Shown here in pieces: positions 24,626 to 32,803 of a stretch of 64,000 bases of DNA; the first letter of the stretch is position 1; the number at the start of each line of letters is the position of its first letter. Below the pieces are notes generated by a model. That model did no database searches, was not told where the DNA came from, and worked only from the letters and a program-made list of their open reading frames with translations. The position numbers and the translations under genes were made by a program. The DNA comes from Ruegeria_C sp040830705. Lineage in GTDB: Bacteria > Pseudomonadota > Alphaproteobacteria > Rhodobacterales > Rhodobacteraceae. The stretch covers positions 124,001-188,000 of the forward strand of contig JBFOME010000002.1 in the NCBI GenBank assembly GCA_040830705.1, given 5' to 3'.

Positions 24626-25591
24626 TCAGGCGCTGAGCGCGGATTGGGTGGAATTGGCGGCAAAGAAATTGGCGAGCCGTTCATAGACCGGGCCGCGAAC
24701 GTCGGGCGCTTCCATCAGAACTTCGTGCTCGCCATCGGGAATCTCGATCAACTCGCCCTTGGGCCAGCCCGCCATGCGCGCCCTTATCGCCTTGCGGTCG
24801 ACGATCTGTTCATGGCTGCCAAGTACGGTGATGCAGGGCATATCGGGTGCGGGGCGTTCGGACAGGTCCTGGCATTCATTCAGCGCTTCGCGCAGCCAGA
24901 TGGTCGAGGGCGCGCCCAGCGACAATTCGGGATGCGCGCGCAACTGATCCTTCATCATCTCAAACATGGCCGGATCGCGGGTCAGCACGTTGCCCTCGAA
25001 AGGTTGCGAGATGACATAGCTGTCCAGCGTTGTGGTTGGCGGGATCTTGTGGCCCAGACCCACTTTCGGCCCCCAATAGGCGGTCACCCAACTGAGCGGC
25101 TTCATCACCGGCGTAAAAAAGATGCCCCACATCGGTCCGGTAAAGGCGCAGCTTGCCAGATCGGCGCCTTCGAAAATGGCGCGCAGGCCGATCGCGCCAC
25201 CCATGGAATGGCCGATGATATGGTAGGGGCGCGGCAGGTCCAGCGCGGCAGCGGCGTCAAACACCGCCCTGACATCGTGCTGGTAGTCCACGAACTGGTC
25301 CACATGCCCGACCCGCCGGTCGTCAAGCGGTCTGTCCGCCAGCCCCTGTCCGCGCCAATCGACGGCAAGAAAGGCAAAACCGCGCGAGGTGAACTCACGC
25401 GCCGCATCGCCGTATTTTTCGATATACTCCGTGCGGCCGGGAAACATCAGGACAGAGCCCTGTGCGTCACCTTCGGGCCGCCAGTGTCCAACACGAATCC
25501 GGACATTGTCTTTGGTGGTCAGCCAATGCGCCAAACCACCGGTCGGACCGCCGGCCACATCTTCAAAAACGGGGGCCGGCGACATCTCCAT
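24626..25591 (-). CDS. Alpha/beta hydrolase, lysophospholipase-like
   Basis: The 321-residue protein is an alpha/beta hydrolase: an oxyanion-hole region VLMFPGRTEYIEKYG, the nucleophile elbow GHSMGG (Ser129), and later acid and histidine positions (VLGSHEQIVD, DGEHEVLME). The PGRTEY segment marks the lysophospholipase (Hydrolase_4) group. A cap region with CAFTGPMWGIFF may bind acyl chains. No signal peptide is seen. The start ATG shares one base with the stop of the upstream SCP2 gene (TGATG), so the two are translationally coupled and may act on the same lipid-like ligand. Confidence 0.86.
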   Translation of the reverse strand: MEMSPAPVFEDVAGGPTGGLAHWLTTKDNVRIRVGHWRPEGDAQGSVLMFPGRTEYIEKYGDAAREFTSRGFAFLAVDWRGQGLADRPLDDRRVGHVDQFVDYQHDVRAVFDAAAALDLPRPYHIIGHSMGGAIGLRAIFEGADLASCAFTGPMWGIFFTPVMKPLSWVTAYWGPKVGLGHKIPPTTTLDSYVISQPFEGNVLTRDPAMFEMMKDQLRAHPELSLGAPSTIWLREALNECQDLSERPAPDMPCITVLGSHEQIVDRKAIRARMAGWPKGELIEIPDGEHEVLMEAPDVRGPVYERLANFFAANSTQSALSA

Positions 25592-25881
25592 CAGGCCAAC
25601 ACCGAGGCAAGCTGCATGGCAAGGCTCATGTCGCCATCAACGGTCAGACGGCCCGACATAAAGGCGCCGGTCGGGTCAAGTTCACCGCCAATGATCTGCT
25701 GAAACGTTTCGGCGTCCGCACTCAAGGTCACATCGGCGTCGTCATCTCCAACGCGGGCACCATTGCCATCCAGAATGATTGCGCCCAGATCGGCGATGTC
25801 GAATTTGGCGGTTGCAGAGAACGCTCCGCCCGCAAGCTTTTCGTTCAGGGCGCTGGCGGCCTGGTCAAGTAGTTCGCTCAT
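25591..25881 (-). CDS. SCP2 sterol-binding domain protein
   Basis: A 96-residue SCP2-type lipid carrier: the family pattern ATAKFDIADLGAIILDGNGARV and then ADAETFQQIIGGELDPTGAFMSGRLTVDGD, the beta sheet and helix of the fold, with final MQLASVL helix. SCP2 domains bind acyl-CoA and sterol-like lipids. Its stop overlaps the hydrolase start by one base. GAGG lies near ATG 25881. It is divergent from the TPR gene over a 70-base promoter region. Confidence 0.88.
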   Translation of the reverse strand: MSELLDQAASALNEKLAGGAFSATAKFDIADLGAIILDGNGARVGDDDADVTLSADAETFQQIIGGELDPTGAFMSGRLTVDGDMSLAMQLASVLA

Positions 25882-25951
25882 GGTCTTCCTCTATCTAGTG
25901 CCCGCGCGGCAATTGGACATTGGGGCGGACGACGCTACAGTGACCGGTGTT

Positions 25952-26521
25952 ATGACCATTTCATACCCCTTACTCAAAGATATCGTGGCGGCAACCTTCG
26001 TCATAGTGATGTTTTCCGGGGCTGGACATTCGCAGGAAGCCGATATCAACGACGAATCGCAGCTTTTGGCGGCTTTGGCGCTGGCAGATGAATCACAGGC
26101 CCGCCGCCTGAACCGGCAATTGCAGTCGCTGTGGTCGAAATCCGGCTCGGCCTCAGCCGATCTGCTGTTGCAGCGCGGGCGTGACGCGCTGGAAGAGGAT
26201 GACTTGGAAGCAGCGATCGAGCATCTGACTGCGCTGACTGATCACGCGCCGGATTTTGCCGAGGCCTGGCACGCGCGCGCCTCGGCCTACTTCGCGGCTG
26301 ATCTGCTGGGACCTGCGGTCGCCGATCTGGAGCGGGCGCTGGCACTGAACCCCAACCAGTATGACGCGATCTTCGGTCTTGGGCTGATCTTCGAGGCGCT
26401 TGATCGCCCGGAACAAGCCTACGAAGCCTATGAGCGCGCGCTGGCTATACATCCCCATCACGAGCAAGTAACCAATGCCATGAATCGGCTGCGTATCCAT
26501 GTGGAGGGGCAGTCACTCTGA
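25952..26521 (+). CDS. Periplasmic TPR-repeat protein
   Basis: The 189-residue protein has a signal peptide (MTISYPLLKDIVAATFVIVMF..., cut after GHS-QEA by eye) and three tetratricopeptide repeats from about residue 65 on (LQRGRDALEEDDLEAAIEHL, AWHARASAYFAADLLGPAVADLERAL, IFGLGLIFEALDRPEQAYEAYERAL). TPRs bind proteins and peptides; the partner is unknown. The upstream reading frame runs well back into SCP2; the ATG at 25952 is chosen because the signal peptide begins there. The helicase gene starts 27 bases later on the same strand. Confidence 0.86.
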   Translation: MTISYPLLKDIVAATFVIVMFSGAGHSQEADINDESQLLAALALADESQARRLNRQLQSLWSKSGSASADLLLQRGRDALEEDDLEAAIEHLTALTDHAPDFAEAWHARASAYFAADLLGPAVADLERALALNPNQYDAIFGLGLIFEALDRPEQAYEAYERALAIHPHHEQVTNAMNRLRIHVEGQSL

Positions 26522-26548
26522 CGCCCGGCGACCGGGCAGGGGGCGAAG

Positions 26549-29470
26549 GTGAACGGGTCATCCCGAATCGTGGCCGTTCTTGGCCCGACCAACACAGGCA
26601 AAACGCATTACGCGATCGAGCGGATGCTGGGACACCGGACGGGCGTTATCGGCCTGCCGCTGCGCCTCTTGGCGCGCGAGGTCTATGACCGGATCGTGGC
26701 CGCGCGCGGCCCGTCCGTGGTGGCGCTGGTTACCGGCGAAGAGCGTATCGTGCCGTCACGCGCGCAGTATTGGGTCTGCACGGTCGAGGCGATGCCCGAA
26801 GGGATGGGCACCGATTTTGTCGCCATCGACGAAATCCAGCTTTGCGCCGATCCCGAACGGGGCCATGTCTTCACCGACCGTTTGATGCGGGCACGCGGCA
26901 CGCATGAAACGCTGTTTCTGGGTGCCGACACGATGCGCGGACCGATCCGGGCGCTGGTGCCCGAGGCGGAATTCGTCCGCCGTGATCGTATGTCGCAACT
27001 GATCTATTCCGGCTCGAAGAAAATCAGCCGGATGCCGCCGCGCAGCGCCATTGTCGGATTCTCGGTCGATAACGTCTATGCCATCGCCGAGTTGATCCGC
27101 CGCCAGAAAGGTGGGGCTGCCGTGGTGATGGGCGCGCTCAGCCCGCGCACCCGCAACGCGCAGGTGGCGCTCTACCAGAATGGCGAGGTCGACTATCTGG
27201 TTGCCACCGACGCCATCGGCATGGGGCTGAACCTTGATATCGACCATGTGGCCTTTTCTGCGCTCAGCAAGTTCGACGGGCGGCGGATGCGACCGCTCGC
27301 CCCGAATGAGCTGGCCCAGATCGCGGGCCGCGCCGGGCGGGGTATGTCGGATGGCACTTTCGGCGTCACGGGCGAAGCGCCGAAGCTGGATGACGGCATG
27401 GCGCAGGCGATCATGGACAGCCGCTTCACGCCGCTCAAAAAGCTCAACTGGCGCAATCCCGATCTGCGCTTTGGTACGGTTGATGCGCTGATTGATGCGC
27501 TGGAACAGTCGCCGGATGACGAGACCCTGCTCAAGGCCCGCCCCGCAGATGACCTTATGGCGCTGAAATCGCTGTCACAACAGACCGAGATCATGGCTCG
27601 CGCCAGTGACGGGGCTTCCGTGCGGCTCTTGTGGGATGTGTGCCGGGTGCCGGATTTCCGGGGCATCAGCCATGCCGAACATGCCAGCCTGCTTGAGGTG
27701 ATCTATGGCCATCTGCACGAGCGGGGCAGCATTCCGAACGACTTCATGGCACGCCAGATCCGGCGCATAGACCGCACCGATGGCGATATCGACACATTGT
27801 CGAAACGATTGGCATATATTCGCACGTGGACATATGTCGCGCAACGGAACGGCTGGGTGGCTGACGAATCCCATTGGCGTGACGAAACGCGCGCTGTAGA
27901 AGACAGGGTGTCGGACGCTCTGCATGACCGTCTGACCCAGAGATTTGTGGATCGGCGCACCTCAGTGTTGCTGCGCCGGCTCAAACAGAAGGAGGCCCTT
28001 TTGGCCGAAGTGAACGACAAAGGTGAAGTGACCGTCGAAGGCGAATTCGTCGGCCGTTTGGAAGGGTTCCGGTTCAGCCCGGACAAAAGCGCGCAAGGAA
28101 CCGAGGCGAAAGCGTTGAAGTCGGCGTCCTTGCAAGCACTCGCGCCGCAATTCCATCTGCGTGCTGATCGCTTTTACAACGCGCCCGATACCGAAATTGA
28201 TTTTACCGATCAGGGTGGCCTGATGTGGGGCGAATATGCTGTCGGCAAGCTGGTTGCCGGGGCCGAGCCCATGAAGCCGCTGGTCGAGGTCTTTGTTGAC
28301 GAGGCCGCCGGGCCGGAAGTCGAACAAAAGGTACAGCGCCGGTTGCAGCATTTCATCGACCGCAAGGTTGCTGCCTTGTTCGAGCCGCTGCTGAACCTGT
28401 CCCGCGACGAGGAACTGACCGGGCTGGCGCGCGGCTTTGCCTTCCGCATGGTCGAGGCGCTGGGCATTCTGCCCCGCGCGCAGGTGGCGCAAGAGGTCAA
28501 GGATCTGGACCAGGACGCGCGCGGCGCGCTGCGCAAGCATGGCATCCGGTTTGGCCAGTTCACAATCTTCATGCCGCTTCTGCTGAAACCTGCACCAACG
28601 CGGCTGCGCCTGGTGCTCTGGTCGCTCAGCCAGGGCCTGCAGATTTTCCCCGATGCGCCGCCCCCGGGGCTGGTGACGGTGCCTGCCGATGCTGACGCGC
28701 CCAAAGGGTATGACACCATGTGCGGCTACCGCACCGCTGGCGAGCGTGCGATTCGGATCGATATGCTGGAACGTCTGGCCGACATGCTGCGCAACGAGGA
28801 CAGCCGGGGCGGCTTTGAGGCCAAGCCCGACATGCTGTCGATTACCGGCATGACGCTGGAACAGTTCGCTGATCTGATGCAGGGGCTTGGCTACAACGCC
28901 GAACGCGGCGAGCGTGAAAAACTCAAGGCGCAGCCTGTAGTCGAGGTAGCGGCAGAGGATGTTCCCGTAGAGGATGCAGCGGTCGAAGGCGCTGAAACCA
29001 AGACCGATGTAGATGCAAGCCAGGCCGAACTTGCGGAGGCAGAGGCGGCGCCTGCGGATACTCCGGCAGTCGAAGCTCCGGCAGCAGAGAAATCGGCAGC
29101 GGAGACGCCGGAGGAAGAGACGTCGGCACCGGATACACCGGTGGCAGAGACGCCGGTTGAAGCCGCGCAAGCTGACACGGATGCCGCATCCACGGAACCG
29201 ACCGAACCTGAGGTCGAGGTATTCTTTACCTTCACCTGGGGTCGCAACCGTCAGGCAGGACGTGGGCCGCGCCGGGATCAGAAACAAGGCCGGGGCGCGC
29301 CGCGTGGTGGTAAACCGCAGGGCAAACCGCGTGGCAAACAGGGCGACAAAAGGGGCGGCAAGCCCAACAAGGGGGCCAAGAGCTTCTCTTCCCGCCCGCC
29401 GAAATCCGAAAAGCCCATCGACCCGGACAATCCATTTGCGGCGCTGATGGCGCTGAAAGAGGGCAAGTAG
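26549..29470 (+). CDS. SUV3-like DExH-box RNA helicase with acidic and basic tails
   Basis: This 973-residue protein has helicase motifs near its start: Walker A GPTNTGKT (12-19), DEIQ (94-97), GAD, and QIAGRAGRG in motif VI. The layout and following helical domains match mitochondrial SUV3, which unwinds RNA for decay and is thought to come from the alphaproteobacterial ancestor. Residues about 790-895 are an Ala/Glu/Pro-rich acidic linker with repeated VPVEDAAVEG- and ETP-like units; residues 895-955 are rich in Gly, Lys and Arg and may bind RNA. The start is GTG 26549 after AGGGGG. The S4 gene follows after six bases. Confidence 0.9.
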   Translation: MNGSSRIVAVLGPTNTGKTHYAIERMLGHRTGVIGLPLRLLAREVYDRIVAARGPSVVALVTGEERIVPSRAQYWVCTVEAMPEGMGTDFVAIDEIQLCADPERGHVFTDRLMRARGTHETLFLGADTMRGPIRALVPEAEFVRRDRMSQLIYSGSKKISRMPPRSAIVGFSVDNVYAIAELIRRQKGGAAVVMGALSPRTRNAQVALYQNGEVDYLVATDAIGMGLNLDIDHVAFSALSKFDGRRMRPLAPNELAQIAGRAGRGMSDGTFGVTGEAPKLDDGMAQAIMDSRFTPLKKLNWRNPDLRFGTVDALIDALEQSPDDETLLKARPADDLMALKSLSQQTEIMARASDGASVRLLWDVCRVPDFRGISHAEHASLLEVIYGHLHERGSIPNDFMARQIRRIDRTDGDIDTLSKRLAYIRTWTYVAQRNGWVADESHWRDETRAVEDRVSDALHDRLTQRFVDRRTSVLLRRLKQKEALLAEVNDKGEVTVEGEFVGRLEGFRFSPDKSAQGTEAKALKSASLQALAPQFHLRADRFYNAPDTEIDFTDQGGLMWGEYAVGKLVAGAEPMKPLVEVFVDEAAGPEVEQKVQRRLQHFIDRKVAALFEPLLNLSRDEELTGLARGFAFRMVEALGILPRAQVAQEVKDLDQDARGALRKHGIRFGQFTIFMPLLLKPAPTRLRLVLWSLSQGLQIFPDAPPPGLVTVPADADAPKGYDTMCGYRTAGERAIRIDMLERLADMLRNEDSRGGFEAKPDMLSITGMTLEQFADLMQGLGYNAERGEREKLKAQPVVEVAAEDVPVEDAAVEGAETKTDVDASQAELAEAEAAPADTPAVEAPAAEKSAAETPEEETSAPDTPVAETPVEAAQADTDAASTEPTEPEVEVFFTFTWGRNRQAGRGPRRDQKQGRGAPRGGKPQGKPRGKQGDKRGGKPNKGAKSFSSRPPKSEKPIDPDNPFAALMALKEGK

Positions 29471-29476
29471 AGCGCC

Positions 29477-29848
29477 ATGTCCGAGGCGCCCAAAAGGCAG
29501 CGCCTCGACAAATGGTTGTGGCATGCCCGCTTTTTCAAAACCCGCAGCCTCGCCGCCAAACTGGTGGCGGGGGGCAAGGTTCGGGTGAACGGGAACCGCA
29601 CCGAAAAACCCGCGCAATCGGTCGGCCCTGGCGACGTGCTGACCTTCGCGCAGGCGCGCGAGGTACGGGTGATCCGGATCGAAGCAATTGGCGAGCGGCG
29701 CGGCCCGGCCCCCGAGGCGCAACAATTGTACCAGGATCTAAGCGAACCGAAGGAAGAAACGCCGGAAAATCCCAGCTATGAGGGAAAAGGTCGTCCGACC
29801 AAGAAAGAAAGGCGATCACTTGACCTTTCTCGCAGGCAAGACCCCTGA
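29477..29848 (+). CDS. RNA-binding S4-domain protein (Hsp15-like)
   Basis: The 123-residue protein has an S4 domain near its N terminus (RLDKWLWHARFFKTRSLAAKLV then GKVRVNGNRTEKPAQSVGPGDVL) and a basic C terminus ending KKERRSLDLSRRQDP. Hsp15 proteins free stalled 50S subunits after heat stress by binding tRNA-bearing large subunits. Six bases after the helicase stop, it is in the same operon. A Shine-Dalgarno GAG lies upstream of ATG 29477. The same order (helicase, S4, ferredoxin, CarD) recurs in this family and suggests a shared stress or RNA role. Confidence 0.9.
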   Translation: MSEAPKRQRLDKWLWHARFFKTRSLAAKLVAGGKVRVNGNRTEKPAQSVGPGDVLTFAQAREVRVIRIEAIGERRGPAPEAQQLYQDLSEPKEETPENPSYEGKGRPTKKERRSLDLSRRQDP

Positions 29849-29914
29849 TCGCGGCTTGAACTGTCGACGGGTCTGAATTAGCTAACCGGTCAAAGAGCCA
29901 GTAGGAAACCGACC

Positions 29915-30253
29915 ATGACCTATATCGTCACCGACAATTGCATCGCTTGCAAATACACCGACTGTGTCGAGGTCTGCCCTGTGGACTGTTTCTATGAAGG
30001 CGAGAACATGCTGGTCATTCATCCCGATGAGTGCATCGACTGCGGCGTGTGCGAACCCGAATGCCCGGCTGATGCGATCCGCCCCGACACCGAGCCGGAC
30101 ATGGAAAAATGGGTCGAGTTCAATCGCAAATACTCCGAAGCCTGGCCGGTGATCGTAACCAAAAAAGACCAGTTGCCGGAAGCCGAGGAACGCGACGGCG
30201 AAGAAGGCAAGCTGGAGAAGTATTTCTCTGAAGCGCCGGGCGAGGGCGGCTGA
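29915..30253 (+). CDS. fdxA: 7Fe ferredoxin FdxA
   Basis: The 112-residue protein has the Azotobacter FdI-type arrangement: Cys9, Cys17 and Cys50 for a [3Fe-4S] cluster and Cys21, Cys40, Cys43, Cys46 for a [4Fe-4S] cluster, plus free Cys12 and Cys25. The motif block CIACKYTDCVEVCPVDC is intact. Such ferredoxins have very low potential and act in redox stress regulation in Azotobacter. AGGA is nine bases before the ATG at 29915. Partners are unknown. It lies 66 bases after the S4 gene and 305 bases before carD. Confidence 0.95.
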   Translation: MTYIVTDNCIACKYTDCVEVCPVDCFYEGENMLVIHPDECIDCGVCEPECPADAIRPDTEPDMEKWVEFNRKYSEAWPVIVTKKDQLPEAEERDGEEGKLEKYFSEAPGEGG

Positions 30254-30558
30254 GCAAAACGGGTAAGTGATTCGGTCCTATTTGTGCTGGGGCCTCGTAT
30301 TCATCATTAAACTTCGCCTTGTAACATGTTGAATTATATGGCGTGCGGGATTTCTTGCACCACGCCCGCTTCCGATTCCCCCGAAATTATGGTAAGTTAA
30401 CACCTCAACTGAAGTTATGACCGGGATATTCTCCGTTGGACCTCACACCTCGGAGCTAAGAAAAACGCCACAATCGCCACCAAACGGGAACCTGATAGGG
30501 GTCCTTGTGTGGTGTTTTGACGTCGCAACATCCCGACGCAAGCAAAGGAAAGATCTGT
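30254..30558. other. 305-base gap between fdxA and carD
   Basis: No coding region is supported. It must hold the carD promoter and perhaps its 5' leader. I see a short palindrome GTTAAC, an inverted repeat AACT-GA-AGTT (about 30408-30417) and a six-pair hairpin GGCGTG/CACGCC near 30340-30366. None is a firm call. Confidence 0.5.
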
Positions 30559-31074
30559 ATGTCGAAGTCGAAGAAGCTCGAGTTCCGCCCCAATGACTAT
30601 GTTGTCTACCCGGCACATGGCGTGGGACAGATCATTTCGATCGAAGAACAGGAAGTGGCGGGCTACGCGCTCGAACTGTTTGTGATCTCGTTCGAGAAAG
30701 ACAAGATGACACTGCGAGTGCCCACCAACAAGGCCACCGAATCCGGCCTGCGCTCGCTCAGCTCGCCGGATGTGATCAGCCAGGCGATGCGGACCCTCAA
30801 GGGTAAAGCCAAGGTCAAGCGCGCAATGTGGTCGCGCCGGGCGCAGGAATACGAGCAAAAGATCAATTCGGGCGACCTGATCGCAATTGCCGAAGTCGTC
30901 CGCGACCTGCACCGCACTGACGATCAGCGCGAGCAGAGCTATTCCGAGCGCCAGCTTTATGAAGCTGCTTTGGAACGACTGACCCGCGAAGTGGCCGCCG
31001 TTTCGGGCGGTGACGAGATTCTGGCCGCCAAGCAGGTGGATGAGGTTCTCACCTCGCGGGCGGCTGCGGCCTGA
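30559..31074 (+). CDS. carD: CarD-family transcriptional regulator
   Basis: CarD binds RNA polymerase beta and stabilises open complexes, mainly at rRNA and stress promoters. The 171-residue protein has the N-terminal CarD/TRCF RNA-polymerase-binding domain (FRPNDYVVYPAHGVGQIISIEEQEVAGYALELFVI) and a C-terminal helical DNA-binding domain with SERQLYEAALERLTREVAAV. AAAGGA lies before ATG 30559; the upstream reading frame (from 30505) is ignored because it has no ribosome site. An intrinsic terminator follows at 31097-31125. Confidence 0.95.
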   Translation: MSKSKKLEFRPNDYVVYPAHGVGQIISIEEQEVAGYALELFVISFEKDKMTLRVPTNKATESGLRSLSSPDVISQAMRTLKGKAKVKRAMWSRRAQEYEQKINSGDLIAIAEVVRDLHRTDDQREQSYSERQLYEAALERLTREVAAVSGGDEILAAKQVDEVLTSRAAAA

Positions 31075-31096
31075 CCTTCAACCCATCGAAATGATC

Positions 31097-31125
31097 AGGG
31101 CCGTCCTTTGGGGCGGCCCTTTTTT
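31097..31125 (+). terminator. Intrinsic terminator of carD
   Basis: A 10-base-pair stem (AGGGCCGTCC, 31097-31106, with GGGCGGCCCT, 31111-31120), one GU pair, a TTTG loop and six T residues in a row starting with the last stem base. Confidence 0.9.
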
Positions 31126-31192
31126 GTGGGTCGAGGTTGCGGTGACGCGGGATTCCGCGCTTATCATTCTCAAACGCTTTCGGAGGATGACA

Positions 31193-31963
31193 ATGGCCGG
31201 CTTCAAGCGTTTCGTGCGCATGCTCTATATCGGGCGGCATCCAGTGTCGGTCTGGTTCCGATACGGTTTGATCCTTTTTGATCTAACGACAATTGTTTTT
31301 TTCATCTCGACCGCGCCACTTGAACATGGGCCCAGTCTGACTCGGATCAGCATATTGATCGGGTTTATTATCCTGCTGGATTTTGCCGCGCGGATGTGGA
31401 TCGCACGGGATCGCAGGGCACTTTTGCGCAAGGTCTATACGATCGCCGACATCGTGGTAATCGGATCACTGCTGCTCGATCCCTTCCTAGAAGGGAACCT
31501 GGCGTTTCTACGCATCCTTCGCGCGCTCCGCCTGATCCACTCTTACCATTTGCTTCACGACCTGCGCCGTGACAGCAAGTTTTTCCGCACCCATGAGGAT
31601 GCGGTAATCGCCGCCGTTAACCTACTGGTTTTTGTTTTTGCAACCTCGACCGCCGTGCTGGTTTATTTCATCCCTGAAAGCAGTCAGACGCCCTATGTCG
31701 ACGCGCTCTATTTCACAATGGCGACGCTGACGACCACCGGTTTCGGAGACATCACGCTGGTGTCGCCGGTGGGCAAGTTGTTTTCAGTGTTCATCATGGT
31801 GGTTGGCGTGGCGCTGTTCGTGCGCTTGGCACAGGCCATCTTTATGCCGCAGAAGGTGCGTCACAAATGTCGTGGTTGCGGTCTGTTCCGGCATGATCCG
31901 GATGCGGTGCACTGCAAGCATTGCGGCAGGTTGCTGAGGATCGATACCGGCGGGGTCAGCTAG
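31193..31963 (+). CDS. Voltage-gated-type potassium channel with C-terminal zinc ribbon
   Basis: The 256-residue protein has six hydrophobic segments. An S4-like segment (FLRILRALRLIH) carries arginines every third position (Arg107, 110, 113). The pore ends TTTGFGD (181-186 for TTGFGD), a potassium selectivity filter. After S6 the chain ends with two CxxC pairs (Cys226, 229, 241, 244), which look like a zinc ribbon on the cytoplasmic side. Whether it gates by voltage or ligand is unknown. GGAGG six bases upstream supports ATG 31193 over an ATG at 31187. Its stop overlaps the cobS stop (ctag). Confidence 0.86.
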   Translation: MAGFKRFVRMLYIGRHPVSVWFRYGLILFDLTTIVFFISTAPLEHGPSLTRISILIGFIILLDFAARMWIARDRRALLRKVYTIADIVVIGSLLLDPFLEGNLAFLRILRALRLIHSYHLLHDLRRDSKFFRTHEDAVIAAVNLLVFVFATSTAVLVYFIPESSQTPYVDALYFTMATLTTTGFGDITLVSPVGKLFSVFIMVVGVALFVRLAQAIFMPQKVRHKCRGCGLFRHDPDAVHCKHCGRLLRIDTGGVS

Positions 31964-32724
31964 ATCGCGGCGCAGAGCGCCAGAAGAAAGGTCATCTCTG
32001 CCACCTGTTGGGCTGCGCCCAGAACATCACCGGTCTGACCGCCGATCTTACGCCGGGCGACTGCTGCCAGCCCAGCGGCGGCAGAAACGGAAAACGCCGC
32101 AGGGATCAGGGCATTGGTTCCGGCGACAAGCACGCTCAGCGCCAGCGCCAGCGCTAGGCCCAAGACGACATTCCTGCCCGAGGGTTTTCCGACCTGGTGA
32201 CTCAGACCTGCGCCGCGTGCATTTGGTAAGGCGGCCATCAGTACAGGCATCAGGGCGCGCGACCAGATCGCCGCCGCCATCAGCAACCAAAGCGCGCCTG
32301 CGTCGATCAGCGTCACGATCACGCCCCAGCGCAGCATCAGCGACAGGATCAGCGCCAGCACGCCATAGGTGCCGATATGGCTGTCCTTCATGATCTCCAA
32401 ACGCCGCTCGCGGGCAAAGCCGCCCCAGAACCCGTCGACGGTATCGGCCAGACCGTCTTCGTGCATCGCGCCAGTACTGGCCACCTGCACGATCAGGACC
32501 AGGGCCGCGACAAGTGTTGCAGGCAGATTTACGGTGAGCGCGGCAGCTCCGACGAGGCAGGCGAGCGCACCCACAACCAGCCCTGCAATCGGAAATGCCC
32601 AGACCGCCTGCGACTGACGCTCAAAGACCGCTTCGGGCAGCTTTGGCAGGGGCAGGCGGGTCAGCAGGACAAGCGCCAGCGGAATATCCCAGCCCGAGAC
32701 AGGGCGCATGTCGCTTTTTGTCAT
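31960..32724 (-). CDS. cobS: Adenosylcobinamide-GDP ribazoletransferase
   Basis: CobS joins adenosylcobinamide-GDP with alpha-ribazole in the last steps of vitamin B12 synthesis. The 254-residue protein is an integral membrane protein with six or more helices and the conserved acidic motif HEDGLADTVDGFWGG, where the metal and nucleotide bind. The frame extends upstream to 33027, but that part overlaps cobT; ATG 32724 starts the conserved sequence. It is divergent from cobT and its 3' end overlaps the channel gene. Confidence 0.94.
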   Translation of the reverse strand: MTKSDMRPVSGWDIPLALVLLTRLPLPKLPEAVFERQSQAVWAFPIAGLVVGALACLVGAAALTVNLPATLVAALVLIVQVASTGAMHEDGLADTVDGFWGGFARERRLEIMKDSHIGTYGVLALILSLMLRWGVIVTLIDAGALWLLMAAAIWSRALMPVLMAALPNARGAGLSHQVGKPSGRNVVLGLALALALSVLVAGTNALIPAAFSVSAAAGLAAVARRKIGGQTGDVLGAAQQVAEMTFLLALCAAI

Positions 32725-32745
32725 TCGCAGGCCTTTGTTGGTCTT

Positions 32746-32793
32746 GTTGCATCGCGCGCATTGGTTAAACACGCAGGAACGATCTGATGCAAC
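32746..32793. promoter_or_regulatory. Inverted repeat between cobS and cobT
   Basis: GTTGCATC (32746-32753) and GATGCAAC (32786-32793) are perfect inverted copies, 32 bases apart, between two divergent cobalamin genes. If the cobT transcript starts upstream of the first arm, the pairing would extend to hide the cobT Shine-Dalgarno GAGG (32794-32797). It could instead be a DNA operator. Confidence 0.5.
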
Positions 32794-32803
32794 GAGGCTG
32801 TTG

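Noticed and set aside
27962..29725. A long open frame on the minus strand opposite the SUV3-like helicase.
   Set aside because: It is a shadow of GC-rich coding on the other strand: no motif, no ribosome site, low-complexity translation.
32725..32803. Cobalamin riboswitch between cobS and cobT.
   Set aside because: 79 bases is far too short for the known element; only a simple inverted repeat is present.
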